Shown: in pieces, positions 57,171-64,000 of the stretch | Position numbering within the stretch: position 1 is the stretch's first letter | How the letters are laid out: the number at the start of each line of letters is the position of its first letter | NCBI GenBank assembly: GCA_913051655.1 | Contig: CAJXHI010000003.1 | Location: forward strand, 1 to 64,000 | Direction: 5' to 3' | Origin: an uncultured Alphaproteobacteria bacterium | Lineage (GTDB): Bacteria > Pseudomonadota > Alphaproteobacteria > Rhodobacterales > Rhodobacteraceae | Length of the DNA: 64,000 nucleotides | Position numbers and translations under genes: made by a program | Notes under the pieces: model-generated | What the model was told of the DNA's origin: nothing | Databases searched by the model: none | The model's input: only the letters and a program-made list of their open reading frames with translations

Positions 57171-57761
57171 ATGAAGCGTACAGCAATCTTTATAGGCATT
57201 CTCGGGCTGACCGCTTGTCAACTAACGAGCACTGACAGCAGCTATAGGCCGAATCAGGCTCCTACTGAAGCGACGGGTTTGCCAGCACAAAACGCTGTTC
57301 AGGAAGAGACGCTAGAGACAGCCTCAGCGCCGCAATTTTATGATGAAAACGGAAATTTAATCAGGGAAATATTGTCTGATGAAAATGATTTTGAAGCTGT
57401 TTCAAGCCGCCAAACCATTGAAAGTGATGCAGTGCGTATTGCACACAATCGATCGCGCTACGTCAGTATTGAACCCACAGAGTTGCCTGTGCGGCCGGGA
57501 ACGAATATCCCCAACATTGTGTCTTATGCTTTGCAAACCAACAATCCTCTTAAAACACAGCTTTACCAGCGTGGTCCATTTGCATCGGAAAAGCGCGCTT
57601 TGGTGAACTGCAACGCTTATCCCTCTCCCGGAAAAGCGCAAGAAGTCTTTCTGTCGAAGGGAGGGCCAAAGCGGGATCGCTATGGACTTGATCCAGATGG
57701 AGATGGATTTGCCTGTACTTGGGATCCTACACCGTTTCGACTGGCGCGATCTGAGGGATGA
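57171..57761 (+). CDS. Lipoprotein with excalibur-like calcium-binding C-terminus
   Basis: 196 residues with a lipoprotein signal (MKRTAIFIGILGLTACQ, Cys at 16), a long polar, Thr/Gln-rich spacer and a C-terminal region with NCNAYPSPGKAQEVFLSKGGPKRDRYGLDPDGDGFACTWDP. The DPDGDGFAC stretch with the preceding Cys is the excalibur pattern, thought to bind calcium in cell-surface proteins. The ATG at 57171 has AGAAGG upstream; the frame further upstream overlaps gatA. It overlaps the amidase gene by four bases, suggesting an envelope role together with it. Confidence 0.8.
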   Translation: MKRTAIFIGILGLTACQLTSTDSSYRPNQAPTEATGLPAQNAVQEETLETASAPQFYDENGNLIREILSDENDFEAVSSRQTIESDAVRIAHNRSRYVSIEPTELPVRPGTNIPNIVSYALQTNNPLKTQLYQRGPFASEKRALVNCNAYPSPGKAQEVFLSKGGPKRDRYGLDPDGDGFACTWDPTPFRLARSEG

Positions 57762-58462
57762 TTGGCTTTGCGCAAGCAAAGCATTTTCCGTCCCAAAATT
57801 ATGGGGTAAGGCGCGGCGTGACTGCGCCTGATCTGATTATTTTGCATTACACTGCGATGCCCGATGCGTGCGCCGCACTTGAGAGGTTGTGTTCCCAAGA
57901 ACATGAAGTCTCAGCACATTATCTGATTGCTTGCGATGGCAACGTATTTCAATTGGTAAGTGAGGATCAGCGCGCGTGGCATGCAGGGAAATCCTTCTGG
58001 AGAGGGGAGGTGGATATAAACAGCCGTTCCATTGGGATTGAACTGGATAATGTAGGTGCTAACCCATTTCCCATCTCACAGATGCAAAGCCTTATCCGGC
58101 TCTGCCGTGATATTCAGCAGCGATGGTCCATAGCGCCCCAAGCGGTGTTGGGACATTCCGACATCGCCATTGGGCGAAAAACGGATCCTGGCTGTAGATT
58201 TGATTGGGCGGGTCTTGCGCGTTTTAACATAGGTGTGTGGCCTGCAAATGCCCCTTTACTTTCTCCGATATCGGAGGAGGCATATTTGAAGTCGGCCTCT
58301 CGAATTGGATATGATGTATCCTTGGGTCTTTCTCCAGTTCTTGATGCTGTGCGCCTGCACTTTTCGCCCTCAATTAATGGCCCTCTCACGGCGGCGGATT
58401 GCGCCCTTATGATCAGTTTGGAACAGGCGTTTTTCATTGACCCACCTGTAAAAACAGCTTAA
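57758..58462 (+). CDS. N-acetylmuramoyl-L-alanine amidase (Amidase_2, AmiD-like)
   Basis: Zinc amidase that cleaves the bond between muramic acid and L-alanine of peptidoglycan fragments. Metal ligands and catalytic residues are visible in LIILHYTAMP (first His), VSAHYLIACDGNVFQLV and the second His and Asp region VLGHSDIAIGRKTDPGCRFDW. 234 residues, with no signal peptide obvious, unlike lipidated AmiD of E. coli, so it could be cytoplasmic like AmpD or lipid-independent. ATGA overlap with the lipoprotein gene. The promoter of rnpB lies over its final codons. Confidence 0.88.
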   Translation: MIGFAQAKHFPSQNYGVRRGVTAPDLIILHYTAMPDACAALERLCSQEHEVSAHYLIACDGNVFQLVSEDQRAWHAGKSFWRGEVDINSRSIGIELDNVGANPFPISQMQSLIRLCRDIQQRWSIAPQAVLGHSDIAIGRKTDPGCRFDWAGLARFNIGVWPANAPLLSPISEEAYLKSASRIGYDVSLGLSPVLDAVRLHFSPSINGPLTAADCALMISLEQAFFIDPPVKTA

Positions 58463-58465
58463 TGC
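58437..58465 (+). promoter_or_regulatory. Predicted rnpB promoter
   Basis: TTGACC (58437-58442), a 17-base spacer and TAATGC (58460-58465) lie over the last codons and stop of the amidase gene. The expected transcript start, seven to eight bases after the -10, coincides with the first paired base of RNase P RNA. Confidence 0.65.
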
Positions 58466-58472
58466 GTTGATG

Positions 58473-58860
58473 TGCGGGGGGCTGGATGGCTGCGGACCAA
58501 TGCGGTTCGAGGAAAGTCCGGACTCCACAAAGCAACGGTGCCGGGTAACTCCCGGGCGGGGAAACCCGACGGAAAGCGCCACAGAAAGCAAACCGCCTGT
58601 GACATCATAGGTAAGGGTGAAAGGGTGGGGTAAGAGCCCACCGGGGGGTTGGCAACAGCTCTCGCATGGCAAGCCCCACCGGGAGCAATGCCGAATAGGA
58701 ACCCTGCCGCGGTTTATCGCATTACCGATATTATCGCAGGGCAGCTTTGGCCTTTTGGGTTCGGGTTGGCAGCTAGAGGCGCGAAAGCAATTTCGCGTTT
58801 AGATGAATGGTCATCCAAGGGATATTCCCTGGACAGAATCCGGCTTACAGGCCACCCGCA
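58473..58860 (+). ncRNA. rnpB: RNase P RNA (M1 RNA, bacterial type A)
   Basis: Catalytic RNA that removes 5' leaders from precursor tRNAs. The universally conserved 5' segment GAGGAAAGTCCGGACTCC is at about 58509-58526. The 3' conserved segment ACAGAATCCGGCTTAC lies near 58833-58848, and the 5' end TGCGGG can pair with the 3' CCCGCA to close helix P1. The length of about 388 nt fits type A RNAs of alphaproteobacteria. The ends are inferred from P1 pairing and could be off by a few bases. No ORF in this stretch is credible. Confidence 0.95.
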
Positions 58861-58982
58861 TGCTTACGGTTCAAAAATTTTCTCATAAAGATGGGGCTGA
58901 CGGTTGACAGCGCGGTGATCTCCATTAAAAAGACAAACTTCAGAGTTTCTATGGTCGATAAGGCCGGACGCAGGAGTTTTCC

Positions 58983-59150
58983 ATGGCGAAGCCAACCACA
59001 ATTAAAATCCGCCTGAATTCCAGTGCGGGAACCGGACATTTCTATGTGACGAAGAAAAATGCGCGAACGATGACAGAGAAAATGGTAGTTCGAAAGTATG
59101 ACCCCGTTGCCCGCAAACACGTCGAATACAAAGAAGGAAAAATCAAGTAA
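58983..59150 (+). CDS. rpmG: 50S ribosomal protein L33
   Basis: 55 residues, [20 protein letters not shown] followed by VTKKNAR and a basic tail, the alphaproteobacterial L33 pattern without the zinc CXXC pairs. The AGGAG site lies about six bases before the ATG. A perfect -35-like TTGACA occurs at 58904-58909 but without a clear -10. It lies 122 bases after rnpB and is followed by a terminator hairpin shared with the convergent gene. Confidence 0.96.
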   Translation: MAKPTTIKIRLNSSAGTGHFYVTKKNARTMTEKMVVRKYDPVARKHVEYKEGKIK

Positions 59151-59238
59151 CTGCTCTCTTCTACTGCTAGAAGTTATTTCACTGCTTTGTCAGCGCACTT
59201 TTGAACACGTACTCCTGACGTGAGGAAATGAGGTTTGG

Positions 59239-59271
59239 AAAAAAACCGAGCTAATTGCCCGGTTTTTTTTT
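59239..59271. terminator. Bidirectional intrinsic terminator
   Basis: A-rich stretch plus ACCG pairs with CGGT plus T-rich stretch around an 11-base centre, with nine T after the stem on the plus strand and A's on the other. It lies between rpmG (+) and the convergent Bax-inhibitor-1 family gene (-) and can serve both. Confidence 0.8.
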
Positions 59272-59278
59272 GCCTAAA

Positions 59279-60055
59279 TTATTCTTGGTTTCCCATAAAC
59301 ATCAGCAAGAATTGAAACATGTTCAAAAAGTCGAGGTAAAGGTTTAACGCTCCATGAATAGCCGATTTGTCCAGCCATTCCTGATCCCCATGATGGGCAT
59401 GCGCAAGATAAGCGTTTTTTATATTCTGCGTATCATATGCGGTTAGTCCTGCAAAAATCAGAACACCCAAAATGGAGATTGCAAACATCACTGCAGGTGA
59501 ACCGAGAAAGATATTTATTATAGACGCAATCAAAATCCCGATCACGCCCATGACGAGAAAAGATCCCCAGCCAGAAATATCTTTTTTCGTGGTATAGCCC
59601 CACAACGACAGACCAGCGAATGCAACCGAAGTAACTAGAAATGTTTGAACGATGGAATAGCTCGTGTAAAAAATAAAAATAGAGCTAAGCGACACGCCAA
59701 TTAAGGTTGCGAAGGCGAAGAAAAATAATTGGGCACCACCTGCAGAGGCACGCTTCATCACCGTACCGAAGGCAAAAATCATCGCCAGCGGAGCAAACAT
59801 CACCACCCATTTTAACGCCGATGTATAAAGCGCGACACCCAGGCCGGTCAGCATTGTTCCGTTGCGCATCGCCCCTGTGGCAAGCGCCGGGTCTGATGTA
59901 GTCGCAAGCCCTGCTATCGCCCAAGCGGCCAGTGCCGTGATCAACATACCTACCGACATTGTTCCGTAAACTTTATTCATGTGTGCGCGAAGACCTTCGT
60001 CAATTCGCGCCGAACGCGCTCCGACTGCTGAGCGCATTGTGTTATAGTCTGCCAT
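59279..60055 (-). CDS. Bax inhibitor-1/YccA family membrane protein
   Basis: 258 residues with seven predicted transmembrane helices, for example VGMLITALAAWAIAGLAT, VMFAPLAMIFAFGTVM, FAISILGVLIFAGLTAYDTQNI and the C-terminal ALNLYLDFLNMFQFLLMFMG. The FAGLTAYDTQ segment with Asp and the LDFLNMF end are conserved in the family, which includes calcium-leak channels and stress proteins. Of two adjacent ATGs the second (60055) lies six bases after AGGAGG; the first is too close. Function in bacteria is poorly defined. Confidence 0.92.
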   Translation of the reverse strand: MADYNTMRSAVGARSARIDEGLRAHMNKVYGTMSVGMLITALAAWAIAGLATTSDPALATGAMRNGTMLTGLGVALYTSALKWVVMFAPLAMIFAFGTVMKRASAGGAQLFFFAFATLIGVSLSSIFIFYTSYSIVQTFLVTSVAFAGLSLWGYTTKKDISGWGSFLVMGVIGILIASIINIFLGSPAVMFAISILGVLIFAGLTAYDTQNIKNAYLAHAHHGDQEWLDKSAIHGALNLYLDFLNMFQFLLMFMGNQE

Positions 60056-60180
60056 CATAAGCCTCCTATGAAATTAGATTAGGTTAGTATTATAACATTA
60101 CCCTTTTATATCGTATCTCTTTTATCTCGTTTCAAGAACAGAAAAGATGTGTTTTGTGCAAAAATGACGCAATAGTTGGG

Positions 60181-61143
60181 TTATTGCATCTCAATTACCA
60201 ATTTTCCGATCGCTTTTCGGGTTGCGAGCAGTTCGATACCCTCCAAAGTCTGTGCAAAAGGCAAAACATTGCTAACGTGCGGCCTCAAATCCCCTTTAGC
60301 GGCCCAATCCATCAAAGTTATCAGGCTATTGCGTAGCGCGTTTGGATTAAATCTTATGTATGCCCCCCAATTGACGCCCAGGAGAGAAATGTTTTTGACC
60401 ATCATATGATTGGCTTTGATCGCTGGAACATCTCCACTCGCGAACCCGATAATCAGTATACGTCCGTCCGGATTGGTTGCTCTGAACAGATCGCTGAATT
60501 GATGCCCTCCAACAGGATCATACACCACATCCGCTCCACCCAAAGATTTAATTTTCCCACGCAAATCGTCACGATCAGAATCGATAAGGTGGTCTGCGCC
60601 AGCTCGCGATGCGATCGCAAGTTTTTCGTCACCGCGCGCCACAGCTACCACACGTGCGCCAAGACGCTTGCCTATTTCTACGGCGGTTAATCCAACACCA
60701 CCTGCTGCACCCAATACAACCAAGGTTTCGCCTTTTTTCAGTTGTGCGCGATGATCTAATGCAAGGTGACTTGTTCCATAAGCAATTTGAAAACCGGCGG
60801 CTGTGGTCACTTCCAGTCCTTCTGGAATCGCAATGCAACGTTCTGCATCAAATACGCCAAACTCAGCCAAACCACCTTGGCCACTATAAACAGCTACATG
60901 CTGGCCTTTCTGAAAGGTGGTGACGTCAACACCGATGTCGATGATTTCGCCTGCCAATTCCAGCCCAAGAGTAAACGGAGGCTCAGGTGTATCTTGGTAG
61001 GATCCTTTGATCATCAGTAGATCCGCAAAATTTAGTCCACACGCCTTGATCCGCAACAAAACCTGATGCGATGCAAGCACAGGGATTTTTACCTCACAGA
61101 ATTTCGGTGTTTTATCAAAAGCAACGACTTGAAGTGCTTGCAT
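60181..61143 (-). CDS. NADPH:quinone oxidoreductase family (zinc-independent MDR)
   Basis: 320 residues of the medium-chain dehydrogenase/reductase family. The N-terminal GroES-like domain contains GLNFADLLMIKGSY and LGLELAGEIIDIG. The Rossmann domain contains LVVLGAAGGVGLTAVEIGKRLGARVVAVARGDEKL. It lacks the zinc-ligand Cys cluster, fitting quinone oxidoreductase or crotonyl-CoA reductase-like members. The ATG at 61143 starts MQALQVVAFDKTPKF with GGGGTGA five bases before it; an upstream start would add seven residues. It stands alone. Confidence 0.88.
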   Translation of the reverse strand: MQALQVVAFDKTPKFCEVKIPVLASHQVLLRIKACGLNFADLLMIKGSYQDTPEPPFTLGLELAGEIIDIGVDVTTFQKGQHVAVYSGQGGLAEFGVFDAERCIAIPEGLEVTTAAGFQIAYGTSHLALDHRAQLKKGETLVVLGAAGGVGLTAVEIGKRLGARVVAVARGDEKLAIASRAGADHLIDSDRDDLRGKIKSLGGADVVYDPVGGHQFSDLFRATNPDGRILIIGFASGDVPAIKANHMMVKNISLLGVNWGAYIRFNPNALRNSLITLMDWAAKGDLRPHVSNVLPFAQTLEGIELLATRKAIGKLVIEMQ

Positions 61144-61421
61144 GGAATTCACCCCGCTTATCACTGTTTCAATTTTTTATACGTATTCAAACTTAAGTCC
61201 CTTTGCCGCTTCTGAGCATATTTGTACACGCCATGTAAAGCTTTTAAGAGTGGCATTACTTTGGTCTATTTTTTTAGTACATGATTATATAAAGTTGCTA
61301 AAGATTCTAACCGTTTTGTTTAAAAATCACATCGAAGGTTGTGAGATACTTGCTGAAGCCAGAATAACAGAAACCAAGATGATATTTGGAATAGAAAGAA
61401 ACTTTTTGAAGGAGGGAAGGT

Positions 61422-61791
61422 ATGGGGTACCCTGTTGATGTCCATATACGTAAAAAAGTACGACACAGTCGTTGGCTCGTTGGCATAAATCAGCAGCAAC
61501 TTACACAACATTTTGGCATCAAATTTCAGCAAATTTAAAAATATGAAACTGGTACCAACCACGTAATTGCCTCCCGCCTTTGCCATATTTCTGAGAAACT
61601 TGAAGTGCCTCTTAGTTTTTTTTGAGGGATTGAAGCGTGAGCAGGTTAAACAAACCGTGACAGAAACCGTACCATCGGACCTGATGGTTAATAAAGAAGC
61701 GATAGGCTTGATCCGCTCTTACTACTCCAGCCCTGAAAATCAACGACGCCGTCTTTTTGAACTTGCAAGGGTTTTGAGTAACATTGCTTGA
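61422..61791 (+). pseudogene. XRE-family transcriptional regulator with nonsense and frameshift lesions
   Basis: The ATG at 61422, with an excellent GGAGG, begins MGYPVDVHIRKKVRHSRWLVGINQQQLTQHFGIKFQQI and then has TAA (61536-61538) where the family has CAA in the helix-turn-helix sequence QQIQKYETG. The frame continues KYETGTNHVIASRLCHISEKLEVPLSFF to a run of eight T (61616-61623), where one base too many shifts the frame. In the shifted frame FEGLK continues and the family C-terminus IRSYYSSPENQRRRLFELARVLSNIA follows, to 61791. Two independent lesions mark a pseudogene of a roughly 122-residue XRE regulator common in alphaproteobacteria. Confidence 0.85.
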
Positions 61792-61862
61792 TTTTTCTCA
61801 TATTTCTATATAACGGCTAATGAAGCTAGGGGACAAACTTTCGCTAAGCTTGGGGGACTGCC

Positions 61863-62690
61863 GTGGTTGGGTATATAACGCGAAATGACCTTGATCCTGA
61901 GCTTCAGGGGACGCTCATCAAACTGATACATGAAGCGGCAAATGCAGCGCGCTTAGAAATACTTCCACTTTTTCGGAGTCATCGTCTTGAAACATCCAAT
62001 AAAGATGCGGTGGGTTTCGACCCTGTAACGCGGGCTGATCGAGCTGCAGAGCGGGCTATTCGGACGATTTTGGCTAAATCTCGTCCAGACGACGGGATAC
62101 TAGGCGAAGAATTCTCTAACTTAGAAAGCAAATCTGGGCTTACTTGGGTTGTTGATCCGATTGATGGCACAAGAGGGTTTGTCAGCGGAACACCAACTTG
62201 GGGTGTTTTAATCGCTCTGTCTGATAAAGCGGGTCCTTTTTTGGGTGTGGTGGATCAACCTTATATTGACGAAAGGTTTACCGGAGGTTTTGGCAATGCG
62301 GAATGTACGGGCCCGTCAGGGAGACACCTGCTGGCCACGAGTGACACGACCAACCTGTCTGAAGCCATTCTATTCACCACTTTTCCAGAGGTCGGCCGAG
62401 ATCAGGATTATGCCGGCTTTCGGGCAGTCCATGATAGGGTAAAACTTGTTCGATATGGAATGGATTGTTATGCCTACGCGTTGCTTGCAGCAGGTCAAAT
62501 TGATCTGGTGATTGAGGCTGGACTTCAAGCCTATGACATTCAAGCTCCAATCGCCTTGATTGAAGCCGCAGGCGGAAGCGTCACGAATTGGACAGGCGGT
62601 CCCGCACACATGGGCGGACAAGTGGTTGCTGCATCAAACCCTTCCCTTCTCAAGGCGGTGCTGACCCTTTTGGCACTACACGCAGATTGA
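61863..62690 (+). CDS. hisN: Histidinol-phosphatase, inositol-monophosphatase family
   Basis: Magnesium-dependent phosphatase of the IMPase fold, 275 residues, which in alphaproteobacteria performs the penultimate step of histidine synthesis (histidinol-phosphate to histidinol). Motifs are FDPVTRADRAAERAI near residue 52, GEEF with the metal Glu, WVVDPIDGTRGFVSGTPTWGVLIAL, and the C-terminal AYDIQAPIALIEAAGGSVTNW. The start is GTG at 61863 with GGGGGA upstream. Other IMPase substrates cannot be excluded by sequence, but the GTRGFVSG pattern is that of HisN. Confidence 0.88.
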   Translation: MVGYITRNDLDPELQGTLIKLIHEAANAARLEILPLFRSHRLETSNKDAVGFDPVTRADRAAERAIRTILAKSRPDDGILGEEFSNLESKSGLTWVVDPIDGTRGFVSGTPTWGVLIALSDKAGPFLGVVDQPYIDERFTGGFGNAECTGPSGRHLLATSDTTNLSEAILFTTFPEVGRDQDYAGFRAVHDRVKLVRYGMDCYAYALLAAGQIDLVIEAGLQAYDIQAPIALIEAAGGSVTNWTGGPAHMGGQVVAASNPSLLKAVLTLLALHAD

Positions 62691-62695
62691 GGCCA

Positions 62696-64000
62696 ATGTC
62701 CCGCGATGTTCTCATAAAGAATGCTCAAACGGTTTTGACGATGGATGATACACGGCGTAAATTGCATGCAGTGGATATTCATCTCTGGGATGGTCAGATC
62801 AAAGCCATTGGCGCCAATCTAACTGTTCCTGATGCTACGCATATTTTAGATGCATCTCAGTGTATTGTGACCCCGGGTCTGGTTAACACTCACCATCATC
62901 TTTACCAGTCGCTAACGCGTGCTGTGCCTGGTGGGCAGGATGCGCTTTTGTTCGGTTGGCTGCAAACGCTCTATCCTATTTGGGCAATGTTCACGCCAGA
63001 GCACATGCGTATTTCTGCCATGGTTGGGTTGGCTGAATTGGCTTTATCGGGCTGTACGATGAGTTCAGATCATCTTTACCTCTTCCCAAACGGATCGCGT
63101 CTTGAGGATACGATTGAGGCAGCATATGAAATTGGTCTACGTTTTTTTCCAACGCGCGGCTCCATGAGCATTGGTCAAAGCCATGGCGGATTACCGCCTG
63201 ACAGCTTGGTGGAGCGTGAAGAGGATATTTTGGACGATTGTATCAGGGTTGTGGACCAATTTCATGATCCGGACCCCGCTTCTATGGTACGTGTGGGCAT
63301 TGCTCCCTGTTCTCCGTTTTCGGTGAGTCGCGAATTAATGCGTGATGCCGCTTTGCTCGCAAGGGATAAAGGAGTTTATCTGCATACGCATTTGGCAGAA
63401 AATGATGAAGATGTGGCCTATTCTCTTGAAAAATTTGGCTGTCGGCCCGGACAGTATGTAGAGGATTTGGGCTGGATAGGGTCTGATGTCTGGCATGCGC
63501 ATTGTGTAAAATTGGATGCCAATGAACAGACTCTTTTTGCGCGTACAAAGACAGGCATCGCCTATTGTCCTTGTTCTAATTGTCGGTTGGGATCAGGTAT
63601 CGCCCCCATCCGTCAAATGCGTGATAGAGGCGTTCCAGTAGGCCTTGGTGTAGATGGCTCCGCGAGTAATGACGCTGGGAATCTGATACTTGAGGCACGC
63701 CAAGCGATGCTGCTTCAACGTGTTATAAATGGCGCGGATGCAATGAGTGCACGCGAAGCTTTGGAGATTGCGACACGCGGGGGAGCAGACATCTTGGGAC
63801 GTCCGGAATGTGGACGCATTGCGGTGGGAAAACGCGCTGATATTGCCCTTTGGGATACTAATCGTCTTGAAAACGCCGGAAGTTGGGATCCAGCTGCGCT
63901 TTTGCTTGCTGGCCCAATGCGGGTGAAACATCTCACGGTACAGGGGCGCGTTATTGTTGAGGACGGACAGCTTTTGACAGTGGATTTGCCCCGCCTGATT
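62696..64000 (+). CDS. 8-oxoguanine deaminase-like amidohydrolase (partial, runs off the right edge)
   Basis: 435 codons are present from the ATG at 62696, and the frame is still open at the edge, probably a few residues from its end. It belongs to the TRZ/ATZ-type metal-dependent hydrolases that deaminate oxopurines or chlorotriazines. Metal ligands are visible as NTHHHLYQSLTRA near residue 66, HTHLAEN, HAHCVKLD and GVDGSASNDAGN. PCSPFSVSRELM and YCPCSNCRLGSGIAP match the 8-oxoguanine deaminase subgroup as I remember it. Five bases after hisN in the same direction, so co-transcribed, though metabolically unlinked. Confidence 0.85.
   Translation, partial: MSRDVLIKNAQTVLTMDDTRRKLHAVDIHLWDGQIKAIGANLTVPDATHILDASQCIVTPGLVNTHHHLYQSLTRAVPGGQDALLFGWLQTLYPIWAMFTPEHMRISAMVGLAELALSGCTMSSDHLYLFPNGSRLEDTIEAAYEIGLRFFPTRGSMSIGQSHGGLPPDSLVEREEDILDDCIRVVDQFHDPDPASMVRVGIAPCSPFSVSRELMRDAALLARDKGVYLHTHLAENDEDVAYSLEKFGCRPGQYVEDLGWIGSDVWHAHCVKLDANEQTLFARTKTGIAYCPCSNCRLGSGIAPIRQMRDRGVPVGLGVDGSASNDAGNLILEARQAMLLQRVINGADAMSAREALEIATRGGADILGRPECGRIAVGKRADIALWDTNRLENAGSWDPAALLLAGPMRVKHLTVQGRVIVEDGQLLTVDLPRLI

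Noticed and set aside
58649-58888. ORFs overlapping the RNase P RNA on either strand
   Set aside because: The region is explained by conserved RNase P RNA sequence and pairing; the frames are incidental.
61142-61438. 98-codon plus-strand ORF overlapping the quinone reductase start and the XRE gene start
   Set aside because: It begins on the opposite strand of a gene start and ends inside the XRE gene; the composition is that of non-coding AT-rich DNA.
1-64000. CRISPR arrays, insertion sequences, prophage or tRNA genes
   Set aside because: Scanning by eye found no regularly spaced repeats, no intact transposase or phage genes, and no tRNA-like TTCGA arm in an intergenic context.

Overview
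The window looks like the chromosome of an alphaproteobacterium of the Rhodobacterales (Roseobacter group). The evidence is a complete 14-subunit nuo operon carrying the extra small genes typical of Paracoccus/Rhodobacter relatives, a DUF5337 gene in it, the nuo-birA-coaX-rnj order, a lysC-ptsP pair, an isovaleryl-CoA dehydrogenase/methylcrotonyl-CoA carboxylase cluster, a TakP-like TRAP transporter and an L-cysteate sulfo-lyase-like gene. By eye the base composition is AT-richer than in most cultured roseobacters. Assignment below order level is not possible from the sequence alone.

Layout. 1-1650: the end of an unknown gene, moaA and a small lipoprotein. 1650-3900: an AT-rich stretch of decayed or orphan genes, namely a Tat-signal dehydrogenase with an internal stop, a MORN-repeat remnant, a small secreted Cys-rich protein, short unassigned frames and an HTH remnant. 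3900-7900: glmU-glmS (UDP-GlcNAc synthesis) and a divergent gph. 8209-9352: no convincing gene. 9350-15800: a lone DegT-type aminotransferase, then the leucine-degradation operon ivd, a small membrane protein, mccB and mccA. 15970-36150: nuoA-N with six interspersed accessory genes, then birA, coaX and an RNase J gene, one long plus-strand unit. 36240-44800: a minus-strand block of ileS, ptsP, lysC, a DUF1178 gene and waaA. 45000-50440: a carboxymuconolactone-decarboxylase-like gene and a TRAP transporter (dctP, dctQ, and a dctM with a roughly 335-residue coiled-coil tail). 50540-52260: an Asp/Glu racemase and a D-cysteine desulfhydrase/L-cysteate lyase. 52640-64000: a CoA-racemase family gene, a nitroreductase, a broken metallo-hydrolase, gatC-gatA, an excalibur-like lipoprotein, an amidase, RNase P RNA, rpmG, a Bax-inhibitor-1 family gene, a quinone reductase, a broken XRE regulator, hisN and the start of an 8-oxoguanine deaminase-like gene.

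Most of the window is core metabolism: respiratory complex I with biotin and CoA cofactor enzymes, cell-envelope precursors, isoleucyl- and Gln-tRNA charging, lysine/aspartate entry and leucine catabolism. No mobile element, CRISPR array or tRNA gene was found. The most distinctive signals are three genes each broken by an in-frame stop (the Tat dehydrogenase, the UPF0173 hydrolase and the XRE regulator), the fusion architecture of the DctM permease, two nuo-operon products sharing one C-terminal domain, and several short regulatory candidates: a palindrome before ivd, promoters before nuoA and rnpB, and a small reading frame with a strong hairpin before ileS. I found no convincing wholly new biological system.
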